64,000 bases of DNA from NCBI GenBank assembly GCA_024305405.1, contig JAKNDB010000075.1, positions 930,001 through 994,000 on the forward strand, given 5' to 3'. Both the position numbers and the translations under genes were made by a program. The DNA comes from Dirofilaria immitis (Eukaryota > Nematoda > Chromadorea > Rhabditida > Onchocercidae). Of this stretch, positions 1 to 11,400 are shown one piece after another. Under the pieces are notes generated by a model. It did no database searches and was not told the DNA's origin. It worked only from the letters and a program-made list of their open reading frames with translations. Each line of letters begins with the position of its first letter. Within the stretch, counting starts at the first letter, position 1.

Positions 1-3000
1 CGTAACTTCAGGAAACGTGTCTATGAGATAAATCATTTTTAAGAATCACATATCTATAAAGAACAGTTTACCTAAACTAGGTATGACTTATTTTCGTATG
101 TGATCAGCATGTTCTTCTGTTCTATTTCAGTTATTATTTGAACTAATTCAAAATGAATTTTAATTTAAATTATTTGCAGTATATTTCAAAAACTATCTTA
201 ACGAAGGTAAAAAATCCGTTCAAAGTTTTAATCAATGAACATCTCAAACAAAATGTTTGAGGATTATTATCATAAAAGTTTTTCGATGAAAAGAAGAAGA
301 ATGTTGCATGAATACTTTTGTAACGAATGATCTGATTAATTGAAAATTATTTATCAGAGTATTTGTCATTATTTTTGTTTAATCATTAATGAATAATCTT
401 TTGTTTCAGAATGTTCGCAAAAAACGAAGAAAATCTGATACAGTAGTGGTGAGAAATTTGTTGTTCTATTTTTTAAATTTTCATTGCATTCAAAGCATTA
501 ATATTTCAAATAATTTTTTTACGTATCAATCACTTCTTTCTGTCTTTTTATTCTTTCATCATATTTTACGAATAAAAAATATCGGAGAGAAAAAGTACTA
601 AATAGATAAATTGTTAATTTTAGTTGCATAATGGTCATCGATTCAAATTAGAATACGTTCACGTACCGACATATTGTGAAGTGTGCAATTTATTCATGTG
701 GCATGCTGAGAAGATTTTCATCTGTAAAGCATGCCGTATAAGTTGTCACAAGAAATGTCATACAAAGATCACAATAAATTGTTCGCAACCGCTACAACAA
801 GCAGTAAAATTTTTTAGTGTTAAAATATTTTAAATGACACCGAGTAAAAATTTTTAAGACTTCTTCATTTTAATTATTTGCCTTCGGAGAAATTTATATA
901 TTTGCGAAAGTTTGCGATATTTTCTTTAAAATTATTGATCATTCTTCTTTCAATCCCTCTGATCTCTGTTGTTTTTTTCTTTTAATTTCTGAAATTTATT
1001 CTCATACTTCTTCAAACTAATATTTTAAAAGAAAAAAATTTTCCAGTCATTGCTGAATAATTGTATCTTTATGGATAAGAATATCCGATTTATTTAGCCA
1101 TTCATAATTTTATGAATCTGCCCGCATGTTTAAAGACATCGTAAAATTTTTTTGTGATATCCAAAATATCAATTTAAATATCATTAATTTTATGATTTTT
1201 TTTTTGAAATACGACAGAAGTAATGCATACCATCGTAAAACACAGAAGTACAAGATATATTTTCCAAAATATTCTCACTTCATATTTTATTATTTGTTGA
1301 CTTAATATAAACTTATAGGATTCGCAATCTGGCGGACGATTTTTTAGCGCTAATTTGAGCAGTCTTGTGGATGATCAAGAAACGATCCCAGTTGTTATCA
1401 ATAAATTATTTATGGTTATCGAACTCAAAGCTCTTTTCGTTGAAGGAATTTATAGGAAAAGTGCAGCAATTGGACAAATACGTAATGCACGCCGACAAAT
1501 TGAAAGTTCAGGTAGTAAATGATTGCAATAAGACTTTTGTATAATATTAAAACGTAATATTATGATTAGATGAATTAATTTCCATTAATACGTTGAAGAT
1601 CAATACTTTGTTATAGTTTCTTGTCCAAATATTTAGCCAATTAAAAAGATACTGATAAGAATCTCTATATCTTACTAAAATTAACTCAAGTAGTTACAAA
1701 AAGAAAAGAACGAAAAAATAAGTAAACAAATTTCATGATAAATAAATTTTGCCGTAAAATGAATTTTTAGAATTCGAAACATTATCATTTGATGAGGTTC
1801 CAACACATGTTACAACAACTTTAGTGAAAGCATTTTTTCGTGAACTTCCGGAACCTCTTATCACTTACGATCTTTACGAAAATTTCTTAAATGCCTCAGG
1901 TAAAAATAAAGTCACTGTTGGTACCAATTCTTTCTATGAAAAATATTATATTTTTCTGCTCTATTTTTATTTAATTTTTAATTTTATAATTTCAAAATTT
2001 ACCTATTTTACAGAAGTAGAAGAAGTTGCTGAACGAATACGATGCCTTACTGTAATAATAGAATTATTACCAAAAATAATAAATGCCTTTTGGATCGATT
2101 ACTGTATCATTTGGCACGTGTTGCCAATCAGGTAATTAGCTAATCAAAAGCATTAAATATTATTTTATATGATAATGTATCATATACAGATTGCTGAAAA
2201 ATTAAAATTTTCATTTGATTTCTACTTTATAAAATGGTGAAATAATGAAAATTGTTATTAATTTATAAAATTTCAAACTGCAAATTATATGTTTTAAAGT
2301 TTCGTAATTATAACTTTTTACGTATAAATTATTTACTGCAAAATGACTTTTCGTTAAATTCTACATTTCAAATGCCGTTGAAGTGATGGTAATTGAAGAT
2401 TCTAGATTCTACTATCTCATATTTCTCATATTCATTATTGTAACTACAGAAATTATTTCCAAAATTTCAGGCTTCAATTATTCAGCTAATTATTTTCTTT
2501 CCGAAATAAGAATCAGATTATTTGAAGCTGAATTATTTGAAAAATTTTAATGCCATGTTAATCATTAATATCATTCTTCAATTGCCTCACAGTTATTACT
2601 TTTAGTAGCGTATTTCGTCAATACTGTACAGCTCTCTTCATTAGTATTGTAGATAGAAGAAACTAGTTATAATAAAATATGTGAAATATCATAAGACACT
2701 GCATATCATTTATTATCTCAGGTATTAATTATTTAAAAACTTTTTTAGGAATCAGTAAACAAAATGGGCGCTTCAAATTTAGCACTTATTTTTGCACCAT
2801 GTATTTTGCGCACTAATCAAACGATGCGTGCACAAGATCAGCTGCGAGATATTGAACGACAAGCTATTTGTGTGCAAACTTTAATTGAAGAAAAATTACG
2901 ACAATTCCGTTCAACGCTAACTGAAATTGTTTCACTTGAAACTGCCAGTGAAAAGGTATATTTATTTTGTTTTAAATATTTTGATATTTTTAAAATTATT

Positions 3001-3761
3001 TGTTGAAATCAAAATAAAGGAAAAATTAAATTCTAAATTAGTACTAATCCGATTTCATTTCTCGCCTATACCTATTTTTATAATCAAAGATTACAGTATT
3101 TTTATAATAAAAGATTACAGTTGACAAATCTGTTCTGTATTTGTGTCTTTTTTATTTATTTCTTGATCCTTTCATCTAAATTTATCTGAATTTGCTATGT
3201 AAATATTAATATCTTTTGCTATTCTTTTATAGATCGCTGAGAATTTACGCTTAATCGACCAACACAATGATACAATGCAGAAGGAATCTCAAGCACCTGA
3301 TGAACATTTTGAGACTGCTCGTCAATTATTTGTGGAACAGCTGGAATTTTTGGATAGCGAAAAGTATAAACGATTTTTTTTCATTCTGTCGTTTTGATCG
3401 TATGTTCTTTTTAAAGTGAAATGTAACCATGTTTTTTCAAAAATAGTTATAGGTACTGTTTAGTTCCAATAAACCGAAAACTAGAAAAATTTTTTTCAGA
3501 GATAAGCTCATCCAAGAATTGCCACCAATGGCACCGGTAGCATCATTGGAGGATCTTTCATCAGATGAATACGGTAATTTGCCACTGTTGATCGAGCCAG
3601 AAACCCAGGAAGAATATGCACTTGATCTCAATGCTCCTCCAGTTTTCAACACTTTGAAGAATGCAACTAAAACACGATCACGCGGACCACCAAAGCGTCC
3701 ACCCAGTCAACAGCACAGGCGGGCAATGTTTGAGAAACATTTCCCGGTGAAATTCTCATAA
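1..3761 (+). CDS. hum-7: Unconventional myosin IX C-terminal part (C1 + RhoGAP), 5'-partial
   Basis: Class IX myosins are single-headed motors whose tail carries a C1 zinc finger and a RhoGAP domain that turns off Rho; the motor lies outside the window. Exons read: about 400-444 (basic NVRKKRRKSDTVV), about 617-806 (C1), 1320-1512, 1770-1898, 2014-2131 (RhoGAP), 2749-2955, 3233-3364 and 3500-3761 with stop. The C1 exon shows the H-x12-C-x2-C ... CKAC ... H-x2-C-x7-C pattern. The RhoGAP part has the arginine finger in EGIYRKSA, then FFRELPEPLITYDLY and NLALIFAPCILR. The tail is proline/arginine rich (SRGPPKRPPSQQHRR). C1 followed directly by RhoGAP in a long multi-exon gene is typical of MYO9/HUM-7; other C1-RhoGAP proteins (chimaerins, RacGAP1) lack this tail, so the myosin call is strong but not proven without the motor. 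Around 2077-2085 one A appears missing: LPKI is followed out of frame by KCLLDRLLYHLARVANQ. Confidence 0.82.
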
Positions 3762-3764
3762 TGC

Positions 3765-4600
3765 AAAGTGATATATAATTATTTTTTCAATGGAATTCAT
3801 TCTTCGCCATATAAATTCTGTTATATTTGTAAAAACTATTTTACCGTGAAATTTATTATGGGAAAGGTGCAATATGAATTTTCAGGGACAAATCAATCAA
3901 TATTGCTATACTTTTTCAATGGTCAGATTATAATTCGATTATTAAAAATTTAAACAACGATACAAGTTTCATTCTCACTTAAGCAATAAAAATTAAATTT
4001 TGAATCTTTTTAGTAATTAAATCAAAGTCTGAGATATTGCAAAGTTTGAGATATTGGCTTTGTTGCTTGCTTCATTTTTGATTCAATGATTAAAAATTCA
4101 AAATTTACAATCATAGCCATTTCCGACTTTTTCATTCCTACCATTTTTTCTGCTCAGATAAGTACTCTAACAAGAAAATACCTGCAAAACACTTACACAT
4201 AGGTCTTTTGCATTAATGAAAGCAAATACATCTGAAGTTGCTGACTAATTAGAGACTTCTAACTGAATGCATCTATTTATTTTTTTTCTTCAAAAATGAG
4301 CATAACTCCTTTTGAAAGAAATATTTTTTTTTAATATAGAAATCCTTTGACAGAAGTATTCTTTTAAACATAAAAGTTTAATGCAAATTTTTTATTTGAT
4401 CTAAAATTATCACAAGCATATCAATACGACAAGCTACTTATGAAGAGGAGAAACTCCAAAACTTGACTTCCCGTTCCCCGCTCACGTGGAAGATCGTGGT
4501 ATGGTTCTGAGATCAAAGAATTAGCGCTTTTTGTTAATGCATGTGAAAATGGAACTCTTTTTTTAGAACTCAGATAATAAACATAAACAATGAATGATTT
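3765..4600. other. Intergenic, AT-rich 3' flank of the myosin gene
   Basis: No coding exon seen. The myosin 3' UTR is probably at the left end, with an AATAAA hexamer near 3985. The rest is AT-rich sequence with short T and A runs. Confidence 0.5.
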
Positions 4601-4619
4601 TTTAGAACTTATAAAAATT

Positions 4620-5800
4620 CAGTTTATATTTTACATTACACAGTAAATTAGCATATGCAACATATACCTAAATGCGTCTGGAACAAAGGAAAGATTACTC
4701 TCTTCGCGATTTCAACGATATTTGGGAGCGGAGAAGGAATTAGATTTTAGGCTTTCAGATGCAGCAATCACTAAACGGTAAAGATGTCCCACATTGCGAA
4801 TCAACCGCATACCATCGACATCCTCATGACGCAAATCGACAATATCCATCCTTTTCTTTGATCAACTTTTCTATCCTATTTATTTTTCAGGAATTTCTAG
4901 AATAATCTTCTTTTAATAATATCGATTCGCCATTGATTGAGCTTTCTATACAACTGTAGGTATGGCACCGGCTTACAACACATCTTCATCTCTAATCATA
5001 CTTCTAAAAAATATTCAATCTTTCACTGTCTTGATTGTCTATCATCAATTCTTTGATTCCAATAGTTTCCAGTTTTCTTCGATTTAGTTGTGATTCTTTC
5101 TTTGTTGTATTAATCGTTATCTCGATATTCTGCTCGATACTGATTGTATATAACCTTACTCTTGATTTATTTTCGGTTGTACCTCCTTTTACAGTACCTA
5201 TTTCCCTATCAATCACAGTCCAACCCGATTCCTTCATTTTTACTGGATTTAAATCCGTTAATTGCGCAATCGTTTCTATCCCAATTAACACATTTAGTAT
5301 TCTCCTTTAATAACTCTCCGACAGTATCGGTTTGTTCTACCCTCTTCTTCCAATAATCGATTCTGATATATATGCTTGTGCATTCCTTATTTTTCCAGCC
5401 GTTGTTTTGTGCTAGAATAACTTTTATTACTATCGACTCCCATAATTTTTATTTCATTCCTGACTCTCTTCAACATCGGACCTAATTTATTGGCCATATC
5501 TTAACATCTAGACAAGTTTATCCAAATTCGTTCTGATAAGGTAAAATATGAATTTTCCATCCTTCTTTCTCATGCTTCTAGTTGAAATGCCTCCATCTTC
5601 CATTATTTCTTTATTACCCAAATAAACGACTTACTTTCTCATAGACAATGAACGGACTATTTTAGCTTACATTTTACATTACATGGTAAATTAATACATG
5701 AACTTACCGAGATGTCAAATCTGGGACAAAAGAATTACTAAATTTGCTTCTCTTCGTGATATCAGCGACATGATTAGATATCGTTGTATTTAGGCTTCAT
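4620..5800. repeat. Diverged direct repeats flanking a retroelement relic
   Basis: Two similar stretches in the same orientation, about 4570-4760 and about 5620-5800, share the order (AT-rich lead) - ACAATGAA - TTTTAG - TTTACATTACA - GTAAATTA - ACC - ATG(C/T) - GGNACAAA - CTCTTCG(C/T)GAT - TTTAGGCTT. They lie about 1.05 kb apart on either side of the BEL/Pao-like ORF. They could be decayed terminal repeats or two copies of a small element. Divergence is high. Confidence 0.4.
5004..5291 (-). pseudogene. Decayed BEL/Pao-type retrotransposon protease fragment
   Basis: The minus-strand reading frame of 95 codons begins MLIGIETIAQLTDL and continues NPVKMKESGWTVIDREIGTV-KGG. This matches the layout of the aspartic-peptidase region of nematode and insect BEL/Pao polyproteins (LIGxD ... 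SGxxxIxSxLGxxxxG). The fragment then becomes low-complexity and stops. No reverse transcriptase, integrase or intact gag is visible nearby, so this is a relic. The opposite-strand frame is a hydrophobic shadow. The family call rests on motif resemblance only. Confidence 0.45.
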
Positions 5801-6698
5801 GAAATTGAATTGATACGATTTATCTATTTTTCATTTTTATTCACTTTTTTTTTATTGCAAAAAGATTTTCTAAACTGAAAAAGAAAATTTTAAAAACGAT
5901 TAGTTGAAAGAAAAACATTATTGCAGCTTATTTTTAAATCATATTCTGTCATTGAAGATAATTCCGAAATATTAGATTAAGTTGACTTTTATTAGATTAA
6001 GCTGTAAGCACAGATAAATAAGAAAAATTATAAACGATGGAAAGTTATGCTCATTTGTAAACTATTATTTACCTATGTTTCCATCTGAATAAAGTTATAC
6101 ATTAATTAATTCATTAATGAAAGAATTGGATTAGGGAAATGGTTGATGAGAAAAATTATTGATAAAAATTACTGTAAGAAAAAGAATTAATATAATTAAT
6201 GATGAAAAAGAAAGATACCCGATACCCAATACGTGATCATTAACTTACACAAATTTTGATGATTACGTTCTCCCAAATTAATGATTTCATTCCTCTCAAT
6301 GCTTCTTTAGTCATTCTAATTAATAACAACAATGACCAGAATGAATTCATTTATTTATCATAAATTAAGTACCAAAGAGAAATTTATTTCATATTGTCGA
6401 ATACTCTCTTAGATGCATTCTTGGAAATATAAAGAAATGTATTTGATCAATAGCAGAGAACGAGCTTAAAACAATATACTTCATCAACAAATGTGGAGGT
6501 GATATCTTCACGTGAGGAAGAAGCAGAAGTTTCCTGTAGCCAACATATATATGGAAATTAGGTAGGACAAAAAAAAAAATTGAGAAAGAGCTGAGAGAAA
6601 CAAAAATCCCATATCATAGAATGTATATCAATAGATCAATAAATATGTTATATCCTTTAGAAATTAGCAAATGATAAGAATTCAAGAATTTAGTCACT

Positions 6699-7169
6699 AC
6701 ACTCGAGAAATCAGTGCAGAAAATCGGACAAGAAGAAGCTTTTGTTCGATGAACAAAGAATGCCACAAAATGGCGAATGGGAACCTCTCTTCAATCATAT
6801 GATCATAGATGATTTGCAGCATATCGAAATACTATGATTATAGGCGACCTCACTTTGTCAACAAATTTTTCTTATTTTATATCACTCTCCATTTTTCTTT
6901 CTTTCAATCAAGAATGTCGAAAAATCTGAAAATATTATGACATGTTTCATCTTATAAGTATAACGAAAAAATTTGTAATATTTCTGTAACGAGCTTAAAA
7001 CTTGTTAACAAAGTGAGATCGCCTATGATCATAGTATTCCTGTGTATATATTGGAAATCATTTATGATCATATGATTGAAAAGAGGTTTCATTCGCCATT
7101 TTGTGGCACTTTTGTTCGTCGAACAAAAGCTTCTTTTTGTCCGATTTTCTGCACTGATTTCTCGAGTGT
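6699..7169. mobile_element. Foldback / MITE-like element with about 165-bp inverted arms
   Basis: The left arm (about 6699-6864) starts ACACTCGAGAAATCAGTGCA and is repeated as its reverse complement at about 7002-7169, which ends TTTCTCGAGTGT. Arm identity is high, including the palindromic ATCATATGATCAT-type core and the GCCAC(A)AAATGGCGAATG block, with a few small differences. The loop is about 137 bp of AT-rich DNA without an ORF. Long arms, no coding capacity and a short loop fit a non-autonomous foldback or MITE element. No clean target-site duplication was seen, although flanking TTTAGT/ACTAA is suggestive. Confidence 0.7.
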
Positions 7170-7431
7170 ACTAATTGAATCTCTCTAGTATAGTGATTCG
7201 ATCTTTAGTCATTGTGATAGAATATATATATATCAGTAATTTGTAATAAATACACAGATGAATGAATATTTATCCAGATCTTCGTACAAAGGATTTTTGT
7301 TCTCATTTCTTGACCTACTGATATGCACTGTTTAAAATGTTAAAATCTATGCTAATTTTGGTTTCTGTACATATTTGAAATATTGTCCGTCTTTTATTAT
7401 TTCTCCTATCACAATGACCAAAGATCGTGGG

Positions 7432-7442
7432 TATAAAAAGGA
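7432..7442 (+). promoter_or_regulatory. TATA-box core promoter
   Basis: GGGTATAAAAAGG is a strong TATA motif in otherwise featureless AT-rich DNA. It lies about 75 bp upstream of an ATG at 7513, with an initiator-like TTCAGT between them. Confidence 0.4.
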
Positions 7443-7512
7443 GCTTTTGACTATCGATGGGACAATGTTTTTATTCAGTTAAACAACATCAGTAGTCATT
7501 TTAGATCAGTCC

Positions 7513-7818
7513 ATGATCAATATCGAATTGAAAGATGTTCAGACATATCCAAATCCATCTTTACCACAACATGATGTATTATCTGATTTTGCAAACGAAG
7601 AAATAAATCGTTCGTTAAACAGCAAAACTAAAATCTTTTTTATCATTATTCACTTGTATCATAACGGAAAAAAATTTTCCCGATATAGTGATCATTTTAA
7701 TTCAGTAACAATCATTCTTTACAAAATTACAATAATTACAAATTTGATCACTAAATCCATTAAACAACACAACACATCGATTGTTGAAAGTTTCAATTTC
7801 ATTTTTGGTTCATTATAA
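7513..7818 (+). CDS. Small hypothetical ORF, 101 aa
   Basis: An ATG-initiated reading frame of 101 codons. The first 40 residues are balanced and protein-like (MINIELKDVQTYPNPSLPQH, then acidic DVLSDFANEEINRSLN). The remainder is rich in I, F, K and N and may be intron or random frame. A TATA box and initiator-like sequence lie upstream. No family is recognised and there is no signal peptide. If real it may be spliced after the first about 40 codons. It could equally be a chance ORF. Confidence 0.25.
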   Translation: MINIELKDVQTYPNPSLPQHDVLSDFANEEINRSLNSKTKIFFIIIHLYHNGKKFSRYSDHFNSVTIILYKITIITNLITKSIKQHNTSIVESFNFIFGSL

Positions 7819-8415
7819 GAAATATTTTATTCCTAGAATTTTAAAAGAAACTTTTATTTCGATAATCCTAAATCTCCGAAATCATTTAAAATTTGCAGCG
7901 AAATATTTTATCAAATCAGAAAGTAACAAATTCAAAAAAAAAAAAGCATTACTCGTCCACCACCCAAATGATACATTTTATTTGTAACTGATAATCTTAA
8001 AAATAAAATTTAATGTTGCGTTTCAATTTCAAAATTATTATCGCTTCTAATGACTGTTATCATGATACGCATCAGGATCTATTGCTATAAGGAATCATTC
8101 CATTTTCATGATGTAAGTAAGGTAAGTGAAACAAAAAAGAAAGACCGTGAAATTTTTTATTTTAACAACTTTTTCATATTGCATAATCTGTATGTTTTGC
8201 GGAATCAATTCTTTCAATGAAAAACAAAAATGTGAATCAACAAAATTCATTAAATTGAAATAAGACTTATACAATGATAAAATTCTCGAAAATTTTTGAA
8301 TTTTTCCTCAAATTTAACTATTAATTTGTAATATGATATTAGTAAATACTTGACGTAAAATGCAAAATTAAACAATAATATATAATGAAAAAGTAAAAAT
8401 AAAATTTTTTGATAC

Positions 8416-8430
8416 TTATACCCAATATTG
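8416..8430 (-). other. C-terminal PDZ-binding motif QYWV of the CSPG4-like protein
   Basis: The last codons read Gln-Tyr-Trp-Val followed by TAA at 8418-8416. Vertebrate CSPG4/NG2 ends in the same four residues, which bind PDZ proteins such as GRIP1, MUPP1 and syntenin. Its presence here fixes both the reading frame and the true stop. Confidence 0.85.
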
Positions 8431-11400
8431 ATTATCTTTCAATCTCGTTGAATGATATCGATCTGGCCTAGATCTGTTCAATTCCGGAGTATTTCGAGCA
8501 TTTAAAGCCCGACAATCCATTAATTCACCGGACAGTGGACGGAAATGAGTTTGTTGAGATGTTGATGTTGAAATCAAAGATGCATGATGCTTCGAACCAT
8601 CGAATGTTTGCAACAAATGATCAGATTGCTTTTCAGAAAGCTCACGACGACTACGTCCAATCGTAGCATAAACCTATTATTAATATTGTATTTGATACTG
8701 TATCAAACTATGAAACTATGAAAGAATTATATAAATTAATTTACACTGAATAAATTACTCATCCTAAATGAATTTTGACATTTTAATATTTCCAAATCAT
8801 TTGTGAGTATCATCGTAATTAATAATATAACTATTTTTTATTAACAATAATCACTCTATTTTAGTAATTATTTTTCTTTTTTTTTTTTTTTTTTAATGGG
8901 CCATCCTTTGTATAACATATCGATGAGTTAAAAATTCATTTAACATGGCTGTAATTAAAATTGGATATGTATAAATTTAAAATTTCGAATATAAAACTAT
9001 GTACAGTGGTGAAGAGAGGAAAATTGAAAAGTTATTTATGTGAAAATTACTTTCACAATATTCGATTAATCTTTCGAATTATAAATCAATTTCAATTTAA
9101 AATTGAGTATTTCGATTAAATTAACCCATAGAAATACTCATTAATAGCCTTTAATTTAAGATTAGAATATATTAAAGAAAATACTAATTAGTTCTTTTTT
9201 TTAATTTAATCAAATGCTTAAACTTAATTTTCAAATTTAAAATCATACTTGAAAGAATCATATCATTTAATTAAAATAATTTAAATTGTTATAAATATTT
9301 TCAATCAACGTACAGTGGTACTTAGTAAATCAGGCTGCTTTTCAAGATCTGCCTTCGTTTTTGTATCTAATTTACGTCTCTTCTGCGCATTAACAATACG
9401 TATCTCCTTTTGACGCTTTGTATATCGTCGAAATATGATGATAATTGTTATTATGATGACGATAAATACAAGCACGATAATTAGTATATAATAATTTACT
9501 AATCCATTAATTGGTACCATAGATGGCCGTGATAAGTCAGGTAATACGGAATGATTCACAGTACTATCAGTTGAAGGAATGTAATTAATTGTAGTAGATG
9601 GATGAATTTCGATATTAAACCTGGAAAGAATTTAAAATTTGCTACTTGAATAGAATGTTAAAATTTTTGCTTGAATTATTATCAAATGCAAGATAGAAGA
9701 GAGATTGAAAAAAAAATGAATGGATTAAATATTTTGAAATTTATGAAATTTTCGAATTAATATTTCAAATTAAACCTAAATCTAGCCGGTTGTATCTCAT
9801 CGGCATTTAATTCTAATTCGGCAAAATCGAGCATCATAATGTTAGTTTGATTGGATATATAAAATAAACTATTGTTTACAACATCATTATAAGTGAAATA
9901 TTCCACTAATTGTCCGACATTTGTACCCAATATAAAACGTCCAAAACGTGGTGATTTAGTGACAAAAAAGCGTGGAGTTAAACCCTAAAAGATGATAAAT
10001 TTAAATCATGAATGATGATAAAATATCTATATTATCATCATTATATTTAGTTAAATTTAAAATATTTTTTAAAATCAATAAATATATCACTCTGTTTAAA
10101 AATATATTACCTGTAAAATGGAAGCATTTAAATGTGCATCAGTAATAAGTGTTATCGAGCTAGCATTAACAATAAGTGTTCGTGGATTTATTATAGGTAG
10201 TATACGTATATATGATATACCTTGCCATGTTTCATTTAATTCATTTACAACTTTAAATTCAAATCGATCCTAAAAAAAAATAAAAAAAACAGACAATTCT
10301 ATCAAATTATAAATTATATTTTACAATGTAAATTTATTTAATTAAATAATATTTTTAAATTAAAAAAAAAAAAAAAAAGAATAGCAAAGAGAAAATTTCA
10401 AAATTTCTTATTATAATATAATAATAATTTATTCGTTTTTTTTTTTAAATTTAAAAAAATTTTAATTTTTATTTTATATATTTATATATAATATATCGCA
10501 TATAAAGCAATGTATTTCCTATAAAATTTATCGTATCTAAATTATTTTATTTCTTTCATATTTCAAATTAATTATACTAACCTGAAATGCTTGCATATTA
10601 AGTTGAGCATAGAGAACACGTTCTTCATCAATATCATTTTGTGTAAATGTATTTGCTTCTTTCTCACCTGCTACCCAATATAACGTACCATTTTCTGGTG
10701 GTATCATTATTTTATATACAATTTTTGATCGATCACCATTTGATTTAATACCAAAATGAGTTCTGTAAAAATTCAAATTTTTATCATCATTAATAAATCA
10801 TGTAAAAATTTATTCCATTATTTAATAAAGTCCTATATTTAATTCTTTATTCCTATAATTATCAAATACTGAATTTGAATTCTGTTGAATACATTGTTCT
10901 GATAAATAAAATTGATCGTTTTATCAAAACTTATCTAATCCATTATTTCATAACTTCATTTCCTAAAAGTTGATATCTAATTAATTATTTGTTAGATTCT
11001 TATCTTTAATTAAAACTTATTAATAATGCAGTTATTCATTTATTATTTGCCGCATTCTTATTTGTCCACGAAATCTATTACATTCTAAATCACCAAGCAA
11101 TGTTAGTTAATTTTTAATTTTATCATTTGCTCAAAGTTTTAGCTGCATACGATAATAATAAGTATTTAAGTGTTACCTGTTCAAAAGTATATACGTTTTT
11201 CCTTGAACATATTCAATATCAGAATGATTTTCGACCGATAATGACGATGGCGGTATATCAATGATAAGTGTCCTTATATGACTATCAATCCAAAATAATT
11301 TGATTGTTAAATGATAAATAATGCTAATAAATAGTAATCAATGCAACAAATTACATCAAAAATAAATTTCTTACTATAAAACTTTTTAGTAAAATTTTTT

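Noticed and set aside
180..206. 27-nt micro-exon of the myosin gene (TTTGCAG ... GTAAAA)
   Set aside because: Splice-like ends and open frame, but too short to judge without transcripts.
5035..5310. Hydrophobic plus-strand ORF of 91 codons
   Set aside because: Antisense shadow of the BEL/Pao-like frame, which has recognisable motifs on the minus strand.
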